64,000 bases of DNA. It comes from Adiantum capillus-veneris. Its lineage: Eukaryota > Streptophyta > Polypodiopsida > Polypodiales > Pteridaceae. The translations under genes were made by a program, and so were the position numbers. The stretch is from NCBI GenBank assembly GCA_014529385.2, contig CM043963.1:82151912-82215911 (forward strand), written 5' to 3'. The notes beneath the pieces are model-generated. The model searched no databases and had not been told where the DNA came from. It was given only the letters and a program-made list of their open reading frames with translations. Positions 1 to 11,206 of the stretch are shown here, piece after piece (the stretch's first letter is position 1; every line of letters starts with the position of its first letter).

Positions 1-959
1 GCATGTGACTATGGCTCCCATCTTGTCTCCTCATTATTTAAAATACCAGAGTCAATAGAGAGAGAAGAAGAGAGAACGTGGGTAGGATGTAGAGGATAGG
101 AAATATTTACAATAGTCTAGCTTTGGCTAGACATAAGCTTATTAGGGAGAGAAGAGAGAGGTAAGAAATTTACAAGAGAGGTTGTCGAAGGTGGATAGTT
201 GTTGATGAGGATGGATCCTCCAAAAATGGTGATAGAATCACTCTAGACTTACCAAGACCTCATTAAAAGAGCCTTGTCTCTTGTAATCATGCTTGAAGAC
301 TTGTAGAACCATAGCCATTCTAGAGGGAAGAAAATTGGGGATGGCCCGTGTCACCATTACACATCCGCGTTCATAACTCCAAAAATTTTGAAAAAAATTG
401 AGCTAAAAGTTGAGATCACAAGCTACATCTTTCATGTTGAACGCTCCTTCAGATTCGGGGTTCTTCTTTACTTAAAAAATTCAGCCAAATAATGTATTAT
501 TTTTGGCTGCAAAAGTCTTTTGGTGGTCCCCTTTGAGTGGACTTCCCTCTTGCCTTCAAGTGTAAGCTCCTTCATGTGTATGAAAACATGACCTAGAGTT
601 TTGAAAATATTGGCAATCATCTAGATGGAGGTATTATTGAAATTTGAAAGTGGGGTTGAGGTTTGAAAATGAAAAATAGTGAATAAAATATTTGGTAGGG
701 TGGAATAATACATGAAAAATATATTAGAAAATACTAAACTATATAATGTAATTTAGAATATATATATTTAATATTAAAGGTCAAAAGAGAGATCAACAAA
801 GAAAGCTTACTTATTTATGCTACATCGTGATTGATTAGCATAAATCTTATTTATTTAATAAAGGCTAAAAATTTTGTGAAAAAGGGAAGAAAAATCTAAA
901 GTAACTTATATAATAGGAAATATTTTGGTAAAAGGGCAAAGATATATGGGGGGTTCCCA
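1..959. other. AT-rich non-coding stretch, nothing recognised
   Basis: No convincing coding frame, RNA gene or terminal repeat is seen here. It could be the internal remnant or LTR of the truncated gypsy copy that follows, but no matching copy exists in the window to prove it. Confidence 0.4.
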
Positions 960-1849
960 TGCATGGAAAAGCTTGCCTCAGCAGTAAAACAGATCACTGC
1001 AAAGGATGTGGCAAAATTTGTGTATGATGAAATATGTTGCAAGTTTGGGGTGCCATTAGAGATACTTTCAGATAAGGGGCTAGGATTTAGAGCTAAACTG
1101 CTAGACTTCTTATGCACAAAGATGAAAATTAGGCACCAGCATACCACTCCTTATTACCGCAGTGTAATGGCTTAAATGAAAGATTCAATGGTGAGTTGGT
1201 ACAAATTCTTTCTAAAGTGACAGAGCACCAAGGAAAGAATTGGGATTTGGAACTGCCTAGTGCATTATGGGCTTACCGTACTTCGGTGAAGATAGGTACA
1301 AGGTTTACTCCATTTCATTTGGTGTATGGAAAGGAATCACTATTACCTGTGGAGGTAGAGTTGCCTGCGGTAAATATGTTAGAGAAGTTGCGTGGGCCGC
1401 CTAGTGATGCATTTAAAGAGAGGATCTTGCAATTACAAGAGGTTCAATTGGATAGGATAAGCGCATTGGAGCATTATGGGCAGATGCAGGATAAGGCTTT
1501 GGCAAAGATAAATGAAAAGGTCAAAAGTAAGGGTATCAAGAAGCGTGACTTGGTTTTGCGCTACAACAGTAAGCTGGACAACACCTTCCAAAAGAAGTTT
1601 CAAATTAAGTGGGAAGGCCCTTTCAAGGTAGTGGAGTGTTTCCCGAATGGTACATATCAGTTGGCTAACCTGGATGGGTTTCTACATAAGTCAAGGGTAA
1701 ATGGATTGCGTCTTAAATTGTATCATGCCAGGTTGATGATGGTCGAGCAAGATGAGCTGTATGTGGATCAAGCAATGTTGGTGAGAGATGAGGAGAACTG
1801 TGATGCGGCGAGTCTCATATCTCTCTTTGCTGTTGCTGATCATGAATGA
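960..1849 (+). pseudogene. Ty3/gypsy retrotransposon integrase, 5'-truncated and frameshifted
   Basis: Two overlapping frames read as the C-terminal half of a plant Ty3/gypsy integrase. The first (963-1175) carries the FGVPLEILSDKG block, which holds the second catalytic Asp of the DDE core. The second (1196-1849) carries LPSALWAYRTSVK, TPFHLVYGKE and a basic C-terminal part with the KWEGPFKVVE block that closes many gypsy integrases. A one-base loss near 1158, just before the block with the catalytic Glu, breaks the frame and creates a stop at 1173-1175. Similarity ends abruptly near 960, so the first catalytic Asp, zinc finger, RT and RNase H are missing. Family assignment rests on motifs; the lineage is not resolved. 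Confidence 0.85.
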
Positions 1850-1861
1850 TCTAGCAGGCTA

Positions 1862-1880
1862 GGGGATGGGAAAATTATGT
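1862..1880 (+). other. Putative polypurine tract and start of 3' LTR
   Basis: A purine run (1862-1874, GGGGATGGGAAAA) lies 12 bp after the integrase stop and is followed by TGTCAGGAG from 1878. This is the position expected for a gypsy polypurine tract and LTR start. No second LTR copy is in the window, so the LTR end cannot be placed. Confidence 0.45.
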
Positions 1881-2456
1881 CAGGAGTTTTTTGGAGCAAG
1901 GGATTGCGCATATGTACATACCCATGCATGGTGCATTGAATAAAGAATTGCCCATTTTCCATAGCCAGGTGGTTACGTGGGGCCTACATGTGTACAGGTA
2001 GGACAGGGTGTACATAGTGCATCGATTTTCACTATTACCAGTACCACTGTGTTTTTTCTACAATAAGGAGGAGTTGGTAGCACGTAAAACTTCTCAAGCA
2101 AGATATCCGCGGGCCGATGACATGAGGTAAGCAGGTGCCTCAGATGGCATCGAGTGGCGTCAGGAGGTCGAACGGGGTCAATACTTGCACGCGGAGAAGT
2201 ATGGACACGACGTGGCTGTTTTCTTGTGATACTTATGCAGAAAGGTCATCATGAGGACCAATTTTTGGGGCCACTTCACGTGGTTGCGGGATGCATTATT
2301 TGAAAAAAGCTGAGTGAATAAAACTATCACTTACGTAATAATTATATCCTCATAGCTCTCATATATCATATATATAGGCACCATAATGGAATCTTTTGTC
2401 GATTTGACATTATCTTGTATGGTCCAATTAGGTATCTTATCTAATTCTGAGGCATT

Positions 2457-2994
2457 AATTGCTCAGTAATGTTGTAAATATCAAAACTTTGGAGGTTATG
2501 ATGAAGGCTAAATTAGAGCATCCATCATGATCATGCAATTTATGGGTATGAATAAATATGAATAACTGGATATATATGAATAAATTTATATAACTCACAT
2601 GAATCATATAACTCGATATAAATTACATGTAGAGTAGGACAACGGATGTAACGAGCTAAGAGATGTTTCTCTTTGCCTATATTGTATGTCGTCAACAACT
2701 ACATATATCTAAGTTGGAAGAATTAATTGCTCAATAATGTCCTAAATATAAAAACTTTGGAAGTTATGATGAAGGCTAAAACAGAGCGTTGACCATGATC
2801 GTGCAATTTATGGGTATGAATAAATATGAATAACTTGCAATTGATATAAATAAATACATCTAACTCGACATGAATAATATAACTGGATATAAATTACATG
2901 TAGAGTAGGACGACGGATGTAAGGAGCGAAGAGATGTGTCTCTTTGCCTATATTGTATGTCGTCAGTAACTACAGATAGCCAAAATGTCAACCT
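2457..2994. repeat. Tandem pair of AT-rich repeat units of about 270 bp
   Basis: A unit starting AATTGCTCAGTAATG (2457) and passing through TTTGGAGGTTATGATGAAGGC, GGGTATGAATAAATATGAATA and GTATGTCGTCA recurs from 2725 with a period of 268-271 bp and modest divergence. Related blocks at about 2335-2480, 3000-3170 and 3665-3840 share the segments CACCATAATGGA, CTTGTATG.TCCAATTAGG and GGAGGTTATGATGAAGGCTA. No coding capacity is seen. It may be the subterminal region of a degraded element or a local satellite. Confidence 0.7.
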
Positions 2995-3840
2995 ACATAA
3001 TAATTATATCATCATATCTCTCATATACATAGCCACCATAATGGACTCTTTGGCCAATTTTTCATCGTCTTGTATGATCCAATTAGGCATGTCATCTAAG
3101 TTGGTTGTCCTACTTAATTGTTCCGTAATGTTGTAAATATCATAAGCTTGGAGGTTATGATTTAGGCTATCAAATTTTAGATTGGTAGAGATATTAGCTA
3201 CACCTCCATCAATATTATTAGATTATCATAACAATACAATGATATAGACACAAGTTTATGACATATACAACAATGTAAGACAATTAAGTTAGTGGAGGTT
3301 GCGATGAAGGCTACCAAAGTTTGGATTGTTGTAGGTGATGAAGGCTATCAAAGCTTATAAGCATAACCTTGGAGCCAGTTATCCAATTGGTTTCCAATTA
3401 TACATTCATATTATAAATCATATATAATCATAACCTTGGGGCCAGTTATCCAATTTGTATATAAGCATATTATAACTGATATTACAAATTCTAGTATTAT
3501 TTTTTCAATTATATATTCCTAGCGAACCCTAACTCGATAACTACATAGGTCTTACAATGGAATATTAACTGCAAGTTAGCTCGTTGTAGTTGATCAATTT
3601 AGAAATGTCGAGGAACATATAGTTGGAAATATAATACTAGAATCTATATTATCATATCCCATATCTTATCTAAGTTGGAGGAATTAATTGGTCAATAATG
3701 TTGTAAACATCAAAATTTTGGAGGTTATGATGAAGGCTAAAATAGAGGTTCCATCATGATCGTGCCAAAATGTCAACTTACGTAATAATTATATCATCAT
3801 AGCTCTCACGTATATAGCCACCATAATGGACTCTTTGTTG
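2995..3840. repeat. Degenerate further copies of the same AT-rich repeat
   Basis: Blocks at 3000-3170 and 3665-3840 repeat the core of the upstream tandem unit, separated by AT-rich unique sequence. No genes are seen. Confidence 0.5.
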
Positions 3841-4006
3841 TCTTTTAATGTCAGATGTGTTGGCTTTCGTTGCACAACTTTCGAATGTTGCCTTATGATG
3901 CTTCAGACTGCCTTGATGCCTTCTGCTTGAATGCTGCCAATTGTTGTTCGTCCTACTTAATTGTTCCATAATCATGTTGTAAGGGAGTTTTGCATGTTTG
4001 TGATAT

Positions 4007-4482
4007 TGATTTTTGGAAAAATTACCAAAATACCCCTCTAATTTGTGGAAATTCCCGAAATACCCCTCAAATTTCCAAAATTTCCAGAATACCCCCAATA
4101 TTTTGTCCTAAATTCCCAAAATGCCCTTCAAATTTTTGAAAATTCCCAAAATACCCCTGGTTGTGAAATTAGATTTCTCCAAAGATTAAAATATTTGTAG
4201 CTTTTCATAAGAAGACTCATTGTTTATCAATACAAGATGCTAAATCTAGAATTTGTGTTGATTATGTAGGCTTTGGAGATGGATTGATTCATTATCTTTA
4301 GACATAATTGCCTTTTTTGAGAGGTAATTAGTGACAAATTACATGTTAAGCATGCAAAAACGGATCTCAATTGTCAAAAAAGAATAAAGAATAGAAAATC
4401 TTGAACAATCGAACCAAACACGAGGGTATTTTGGGAATTTCCACAAATTAGAAGAGTGTTTTGGTAATTTTCCCTTGATTTT
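4007..4482. repeat. Fold-back (inverted) repeat with arms of about 55 bp
   Basis: The arm at 4014-4068 (ACCAAAATACCCCTCTAATT and onward) is the near-perfect reverse complement of 4422-4474. About 350 bp separate them. The left side also has several degenerate direct copies of AAATTCCCAAAATACCCCT (4040-4165). A short relative of the arm is at 20205-20262. This looks like a small fold-back element or MITE; no target duplication could be fixed. Confidence 0.6.
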
Positions 4483-4504
4483 TCCCAAATACTGCCTTTG
4501 TGGA

Positions 4505-4572
4505 GAGTGGTGGACCTTTGGAATGAAATACCCCCATAGAGTGGTGGACCTTTGAAATGAAATTCCCACTGC
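4505..4572. repeat. Two tandem copies of a 34-bp unit
   Basis: GAGTGGTGGACCTTTGGAAT... starts at 4505 and again at 4539 with few differences. Confidence 0.7.
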
Positions 4573-4619
4573 CGATTCCTGAAAAGTGAATATCAAGTAT
4601 AATAATATAAAAAAATCGT

Positions 4620-5164
4620 TGCACCTTTAGCTAGCTGCAACGTGCACATGCCTAATTGGAGGCCCGGTTTCTGTCTCGAGCTCACGCCGTTCAGCTGGCC
4701 CGCCTCAACGACTACGACAAATCCATGCACACCATGCCTGCAAGGGCATTTGCTCAGCTAGTTACTCCGTCTCAGGCCCTCTCTCTCTCTCTCTCTTTAC
4801 ACTATTTTAATTCTATCCCTTTGGCGGGAGGTTTTCAGCCTAAAAAACCGTACACCAGACTGTGGGTCCCAATTTGCTTCTACACGCAAGAGTTGACAGC
4901 TAATTATCAGGTGCACTTTAGTGTATCTATTTTGTTTGAATGTATTTTTGGATTACATTGTGAGTTGAAGTCAGTCTACAATGCTATCGACATCCAGTCT
5001 CGCCCATGAAGCAGCGGATAATGAAGATCAGGCGTAGAGGCCGTCACCACTGGCCCTCTCACCGTTCTTGGCCGTTACCACATACCTCCGTTTCTACATT
5101 CTGTGGCTCCTTCTCCATTTGGAGGGCATATAACCAGTAGCTAGAAGAACATAAACATTTGAAC
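4620..5164. other. Non-coding stretch, nothing recognised
   Basis: An open frame at 4656-5009 (117 codons) has no recognisable motif and runs through a short CT tract at 4779-4797. I do not regard it as a gene. Confidence 0.4.
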
Positions 5165-5167
5165 AGC

Positions 5168-5233
<66 letters not shown>

Positions 5234-5234
5234 T
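5165..5234. repeat. (CT)n followed by (GT)n microsatellite
   Basis: About 50 bp of CT dinucleotides run directly into about 17 bp of GT. Confidence 0.9.
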
Positions 5235-5650
5235 CGTGTTGCATGCTCTCCAATGGTGGCTTCTAGTGGAGTCAAATATGCCTACAAGGCGTGGAGAGAG
5301 CCCAACGCATATGTAGCCGGTCTTGCAACCCAGCAGCCCTTCGTATGGAACTGATGGCCATCTTTGATATGGCGTTCCCATACAGGACAGATCTCGCTCA
5401 ACTATCGGAGCCCTTTGCATAGGGGCCAACTACTCTCTCTTCAACCCCGTTCTCTGGCGGCTTCTTCTTCTCCTACGAATCCATTTACTGCTGATTAGCA
5501 TCAACCTCTTCATAAAATACTTTAGGACAACAAAAATTTAAAAAATGCTTCAGCAAAATTGTAAATCCGTTATGAAAGCGGATTTTTTAATAATACTATG
5601 CTTGACTTTTTAGAATTAGCTAGTTTGTTTTTCTTGACCCAATCCACCAA

Positions 5651-5825
5651 ACCCACTCGCTGTAGTATAATGTTTAGGTTTTTCAATCAGAGGACTTTTA
5701 CTTTAGCCTTATAATTTGCAAATCCCCTAATTTGCAAATCCCCCACTCGCTGCAGTCTAATTTGCAGAATTTTCAATCAACGGACTTTTTACTTCAGCCT
5801 TATAATTTGCGAATCCTTTAGGACT
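5651..5825. repeat. Tandem pair of 90-bp units
   Basis: CCCACTCGCTGTAGTATAAT... starts at 5652 and again at 5742; both continue through TTTTCAATCA..GGACTTTT and AGCCTTATAATTTGC. They lie just upstream of the transposase-like gene and could be subterminal repeats of that element. Confidence 0.7.
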
Positions 5826-5888
5826 CCCGATTTTTAGAATAAATCATAGTCATCTTTCATTAAAAAAGATCTCTAGATAGACTTTAAA

Positions 5889-8800
5889 ATGCATTCTAAT
5901 ATATTTAAATGCACTCTCATTTCAAGTTATCATGGTCTTCTAGGTACTATGGGAGAAGCAAACCCTATGTTGGGAGGGACTTCAAGGCAAGCTGATATGC
6001 ATGAATGGGAATTGAATGATGATATTGAAAATTGTTTAATACATGTTCAATCAATATGTGATAAGCATCGTGCTTCTGTCGAGATGCAAGATGAGCTCTT
6101 GAGAGTACTGTATGGTGGATTGGGTCCATCAAAAGGAAAACATGCAGTTGGTGGTTCTTCAAAGAAGTCCTTGGCTGCACTTTTAGTTCAAAAGTCAAGG
6201 GATTGGGATGGGCAGCTCAATGGTCGACGAATCCCATCTAAATGGTCGCAATTGATGGAGTTCTATAAGGAGCTAGGAATGGTACCTTTGCAAGAGTGGA
6301 AACTTTGTCTCGGGAGTGATGACCACCCTCATGCACCTCATATCATGGAGCCAAGTTTGGAGGACTCGCAAGAGGAGATGGACGCATTGAAGTGTTGTTG
6401 TACAGATATGCGTCTTCCAAGGATTTTTCGCCGCGACTGTGAAAGATGTTGTGCAAGGTGTCCTACATGTAACAAGCAAAGAAAAACAGTGATGTCCTTT
6501 CACTTTATCTCATTGATTGGTCAGTTACAGCTCTTATGTAAGAGTGAGACAATGTGCTGGGACTTTCTTAGAATGTGGAGAGCTAGGGATAGGTGCCTGA
6601 ACAAATCTCCTTCCACACAACCCGAGTTCATAAATCAGTTTTGGGATGGAGAGAAGACACGAATTTTTCAAGATTTTTGGAACCCATCTCACGAGTGGGA
6701 AGCACCTGTTATATGTGAAAATTCGAAGTGCTTGCGTGCCCACAGAGCTTTTCCCAAAGAGCTTATGTGCAAGTCTTTGCAGAAGGGTTGGAACTCCGAG
6801 ACAAGAGAGTACATTTTTAGATGCTCCAAGTGTGGAACAGAGCAACGTGCAGAAAAAAAAATGACCAAGGTAAGGCTAGTTATTTTACCAATATTGCTCT
6901 TAATATCTAAAGAGTACTTGTGATTTAATGCTAATCTTAATGTTAGGGCGATCCGAGGAATTTAGGTTTAATGATGCATTGGGATGGATTTCAAGCGGCT
7001 TCTACAACTCAAAAAGATAGTGCCGTTGTAGAGATTGTCATCTTGAATGGTGGAAAAAGATCTATTCTTGGATCCATTCCAGTACTATTCTTACCTTTGT
7101 CACATAAAGATTTGAAAAAGAAACATGATGATGTACTGTCTTCGTTTCTTCATCCCTTGATAAGTGAGCTTGAAAGATCTTTCTTGAGTGGATTTGAGGT
7201 CAATTATGCTGTTGGAAATGATATTATTTGTGATAATCTTCAAAGAGAATCAACAAGGATATGGTGCTTACTTATGGCCTGCACGGGAGACCATCCAGCC
7301 CAGTGCAAGCTAGGACAAGTCAAGGATGGAGGCATGTCATTTTGCAGAAGAGACAGGGCAGAGGCAGAGTTAGTACGTGACACCAATGGTTTTAGCGGTA
7401 TGTCTACAATGATAATAGGTTACAAGGCAGATATACACCTTTGAAAAGAGATGTAGATGATATGTGGGAAGCTGTCAGGATGGCTAAAAGATGTCCAACC
7501 AAAGAGAAGGCTGAAGAGACACTCAGAGATGGAGGTTTGGCAGGTGAATCTATACTTTGGAGGCTCTATCGTCTCTATGCATTTGATATATCCAAAGACC
7601 TTGTATATGATGTAATGCATATACTATCCCTCAACTTGTTTCAGAAGTATATCAAGCGATTAATGTCATCAGCATCAAGACAAGTGAAGAGACGTATAGA
7701 CATTGCAATCAATGAAGTGGCTAGGACAATTCCAAAGCCCATAATCCATGGAGGAAGATGGCCAAAAAATGCTTCTCTTCATTTTAAGATGTTCAAAGCC
7801 GAGGAGTGTCAAAAGTTTGTGCAGTGGTGTCTTCCACATATCTTAAATGTTGTGGAAGGGATTTGCGAGGAGGACATTCAAATAGGAATTCTCTTGGTAG
7901 ACATATCACACATGTTCTTTGACTGCAGTAGGCAAAAAGGATGGACAAAGGAATATATTGAAATTTGTCGCTCCTTATTATTATCATGGCGTATTTTATT
8001 TGAGGAGTATTATGGAGCAAACTCCTCCCCCTTGGAGCATGTAGCAAGTATGGCTTCTTAAGGTTGTGGTTTGTATCTAATTTGTTGTCACAAAGTATGT
8101 GAAGTGCTATGTTTTTCATGTAGGAAATGGTGAGATCTTGGATGACATTATTCGCCATGGATATCATGATGTTACATGGTGCTTTTCTCATGAACTTAAT
8201 GTTTCAGGATACCTAAGTATTCATACAAATAACAAGTCAAATGAACTTTCTTATAGCAAATTTCACAGTCGCATCTTATGCACCCAAGTCTATAAGCAAC
8301 TACAGATTGAAAAGGATGGCCTCACAAGTGCCTCAAGGGATATGCAATATGTGCATTCATGTTTGGTTTTTCCAGAAGGTTTACGAAATGGATCGAGAGA
8401 CTTATGCTATGATATGAATAAGAAATGCGTATTTCACACATCATCCGAGAAGAAGGCTAATGATGTATGGGATGCTTGTCTACGCTTGAGTCCTTGCCCA
8501 TGCCAAATCATGATTGAGAGAAAAGGAGTACTTGTGGGGCCAAAGAGACCAAAGTTACTTGATCTCAGTATCATGGAGAAAAAGGGGATGATAGACTTTT
8601 GGGCAAGAAAAGATGCACATACTTTTCTTCTTGATGAAATTCAACCAAGTGGGCAATTTTACTCTAAGGTCTTTCTTAATAATGTAAAATTTACCACTGG
8701 TGAGTTTGTTGTCTTTCAAAGGTCTTCTATAAGCCAAGAGGAGGAACTAATCTCTAGAGGCCGGTTGAAGAAAATATTCATCCATGAGAAACGAGGAGAT

Positions 8801-9501
8801 ATCAACATCTTTGCAGTTATAGAGTGTCTACTTGACATCAACTATAGTATTGATGAGATATCGGGGATGCATGCTATTCAGAAAAGTCAAAGGAGTAATT
8901 GTGGTCTCATCATTGAGCCTATCAATTGCATAAAACATAAGTTCTTTTGGCTATCTACATCTAGTGATGACAAAGATTTTCTGTATGAGACAAGTGGTTT
9001 GGAAGTTCGCAAAAGACTTCTACTTCCTGGAAAGATTGGTTGCATTCCCCCATGGCTGGAGAAAGGTGACCTTGTTCTTGCCAAGCTATCAGAAACATCA
9101 AATTGTAATGCCTTTGTAAGGGATGTGGACACAAATCACAAAAGGGCTCTTCTAGCTTGGGTGGATGAGCACCATGGAGAAGCTTGGGTGGATTGGAAAC
9201 ATGTATATCTAGTTGTGCAAGAAGGTGTGTCATTGTTTTTCCTTTTGCAAGGTTTACAACATATAGCATATTGTTGTTATAAGTATATCAATCTTAGTGT
9301 CCTAACTAGTACTTTATTGTTTTTCCCTTGCAGGTTGCTTGGACATATAGCATATCTAAGAAGATATCTTACACATTTCTAGTATGTACTATGTGGATGC
9401 AATTTTGTATTGAAAGCAAGATTCAACAGTTTAGAAGTCTTGTTGTGCCGAAGGGTTTTTTGAACACTTGGGTGGGTAAGGTATTTCAAATTTGTAACTA
9501 G
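5889..9501 (+). pseudogene. Divergent TNP2-like (CMC superfamily) transposase, spliced, frameshifted
   Basis: Four coding blocks assemble into one large transposase-like protein: 5889 or 5949-6869, 6947-8047, 8124-9226 and possibly 9334-9501. Introns fit GT..AG at 6870-6946, 8048-8123 and about 9227-9333. In order it shows a Cys-rich N-terminal zinc region (CERCCARCPTC near 6440-6475), a second Cys pair block (CSKCG), MMHWDGFQA (probable first catalytic Asp), CTGDHPAQCKLG with a downstream SFCRRD, DVMHILSLNLFQ (the DxMH block of TNP2-type transposases) and a CFSHELNV..TNNKSNE block like the C-terminal ErlNG/TN region. A frameshift near 7396 breaks exon 2. It is clearly unlike the canonical TNP2 at 12294. 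It has no DUF4216-like tail that I can see. No terminal inverted repeats could be assigned. An alternative last splice at 9225 would stop the protein at 9350. Placement in the CACTA/CMC superfamily is inference from motifs. Confidence 0.7.
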
Positions 9502-10117
9502 TTTGAGATATTATTGTTTGTCAAATTTAAGGCTAGTTTGCATAATCTTTTTGTCTGCAAATGTGCATCAATTTTAGGCCGGGGATCATTTTCTCTAGTT
9601 GTTTTGACGTCGTGTAATAAGTTTGGTTACCATCTTTTGTAGAATTAGAGAGAATTTGCATGAGGGGTTAAGTGGCTTGCTTTCTTACAAGGACAATCTT
9701 TAATGATATGCAACTTTGTTTTTGTTTTCCCATTATAACTACGATGATATGTACTATTAATTGTTATCATCATTTCCTATGTAAGGTAACGGTTTTTGTT
9801 TTGGCAGGAGTCGGAGGTGTTGAGAGTTGAATCATTGGTGCAAGTCGCATTGGGACCTTCGAAGTGATAGTGAGGATTATCTAATGAACTATTGTCTATG
9901 TAGAGAGTGTTGATGTAATTGCTCTTTGTTGACATATGTCTCTTTGGGCTACGTACTGATGTTTTTTTAATTGATGATGGCTTTAATGTTATCATTGATG
10001 TGAGCTTGTATGTTTGACAATCATCATTTTATTCAAACCAATCAAATCTTTAATGTTTAGTGCTTCTTTTTCTTTCAACATTAAAAGTACTATGGGACAA
10101 GAATTCTCCTTCATGTT
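9502..10117. other. Non-coding 3' flank of the transposase-like gene
   Basis: There is no convincing gene. A possible splice acceptor (TTGGCAG at 9802-9808) precedes a short open stretch that ends at a TGA near 9868, so it may be a 3' exon or UTR of the preceding gene. Confidence 0.4.
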
Positions 10118-10120
10118 ATT

Positions 10121-10132
10121 CACTACAAGAGG
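10121..10132 (+). repeat. CACTA left terminal inverted repeat
   Basis: CACTACAAGAGG, exact reverse complement of 18187-18198; preceded by the ATT duplication. Confidence 0.97.
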
Positions 10133-10143
10133 CTATTCATATT

Positions 10144-10245
10144 AGCGACGCTCACACAGCGATGCTCAAAAAAAAAAATCCCGGCGTCGCTATGAGCGTC
10201 GCAAATTTCTTTGTAAATTTGTGACGCTCATAGCGACGCCGACTG
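10144..10245. promoter_or_regulatory. Left subterminal repeats of the CACTA element
   Basis: At least five direct and inverted copies of a GCGACGCTCA / GTCGCTATGAGCGTCGC motif are packed here, including the near-palindromic pair GGCGTCGCTATGAGCGTCGC and GACGCTCATAGCGACGCC. In CACTA elements such arrays are the binding sites of the TNPA-type protein. The same motif recurs at the right end. Confidence 0.8.
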
Positions 10246-10327
10246 GGCTAAAAAAATAACAGAGCGCGCTCAAAAACTCAGATCTCAGATCTGAGTTTTT
10301 CGGCGCCCTCAAGCAAGGAGCAGGTAA

Positions 10328-10329
10328 CG

Positions 10330-10375
<46 letters not shown>

Positions 10376-10402
10376 CTTCTCCACACACACACACACACAC
10401 AC
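10328..10402. repeat. (CT)n and (CA)n microsatellite
   Basis: A CT run (about 10333-10371) is followed by CA (10383-10404). Confidence 0.9.
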
Positions 10403-10524
10403 ACGAGGAGAGGAAGGAGAGCCAGGTATGCTCCTTCCCTCTCCTCACTCTCATGTTCCCTTCCCCTCTTTCTCTCTCCCTCTCTCTTTCTCTCACACAC
10501 ACACATACACACACACATAGTGTT

Positions 10525-10527
<3 letters not shown>

Positions 10528-10578
<51 letters not shown>
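10528..10578. repeat. (GA)n microsatellite
   Basis: About 50 bp of GA. It is followed to about 10810 by a degenerate array of units of about 50 bp built from CACACATTGAGAGAGGAAAAGAGAGAG..CATGCATAAAC. Confidence 0.85.
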
Positions 10579-10582
<4 letters not shown>

Positions 10583-10599
10583 AACATAAACAAAAACGC

Positions 10600-10812
10600 A
10601 CACACACATACATAAACAAAGAATGCACACACACATTGAGAGAGGAAAAGAGAGAGAGAGCATGCATAAACAAAAAACGCACGCATAGAGAGAGGAAAAG
10701 ATAGAGAGAACATGCATAAATGAAAAATGCACACATTGAGAGAGGAAAAGAGAGAGAAAACATGCATACGATCCAAAAAAACGCACACACATTGAGAGAG
10801 AAAGAGAGAGAA
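10600..10812. repeat. Minisatellite of four to five degenerate units of about 50 bp
   Basis: Repeated blocks of the form ACGCACAC..ATTGAGAGAGGAAAAGAGAGAG followed by CATGCATAAACAAAAAACGC run from 10600 to 10812. No coding function is supported. Confidence 0.7.
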
Positions 10813-10975
10813 ACTAATTTAACGTCGTAGGAAACTAATTAAAATTAAAAGACCTAAAGATCTAGCCGACGAGGAGTTGAACTCAAGACCTATTATTCAA
10901 GAGGGAAATGGCATAACCAATCTATCATACTTGGCATGGGTGATAGAAAGGTTATACCATTTATCTCTTTTTATT
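10813..10975 (-). mobile_element. SINE-like tRNA-derived repeat, copy 1
   Basis: Read on the minus strand the unit runs from AATAAAAAGAGATAAATGG through ATGATAGATTGGTTATGCCA (box A-like), CCCTCTTGAATAATAGGTC, CTTGAGTTCAACTC (box B-like) to AGTTTCCTACGACGTTAA, then into a TC-rich tail that merges with the GA tract below 10812. The same order is seen in the plus-strand copies at 62466 and 62683, which argues for a dispersed retroposed family. Box fits are approximate, so the tRNA origin is inference. Confidence 0.65.
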
Positions 10976-11000
10976 GGCACACACATCCACACACGCGCAC

Positions 11001-11103
11001 ACACACAAGAAGAAGAGAGTTATAACGTCGTAGGAAACTATCCTAAAAGACGTTAAAGATTAGGTTAGATGTAGACTTACGTTAAATTAGATTTAGGTTT
11101 ATT
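11001..11103 (-). repeat. SINE-like 3' part plus AT-rich block, first of two direct copies
   Basis: The minus strand shows the 3' end of the SINE-like family (AGTTTCCTACGACGTTATAA) with a CTTCTTCTTGTGTGTG tail. It is followed on the plus strand by an AT-rich TTAGATTTAGGTTTA block. The whole segment recurs almost unchanged at 11721-11823. Confidence 0.7.
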
Positions 11104-11206
11104 TAAGTTAAATTAGATTAGATTTAGGTTTATTTTTAATTATATTTACGTTTATTTACGCTAGATTTAGATTTACGTTATATTAGATTAGATTTAGGTC
11201 TCCATA

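Noticed and set aside
1878-2300. Full 3' LTR of the first gypsy fragment
   Set aside because: The start is plausible but without a second copy the end cannot be set.
2335-3840. CRISPR-like array
   Set aside because: The units are about 270 bp, diverged and not regularly spaced short repeats, and the DNA is clearly a plant genome.
4656-5009. 117-codon plus-strand frame
   Set aside because: Runs through a CT tract, has no motif and no supporting context.
5640-10117. CACTA-type ends for the divergent transposase at 5.9-9.5 kb
   Set aside because: No pair of CACTA- or CACTG-like inverted ends with a 3-bp duplication could be found around it.
10278-10790. Long overlapping frames coding Ser-Leu, Glu-Arg or Val-Cys dipeptides (also at 21614-21940, 48788-49510, 60150-60446, 62063-62479, 63259-63525)
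   Set aside because: They are translations of (CT)n, (GA)n and (GT)n tracts in all frames, not genes.
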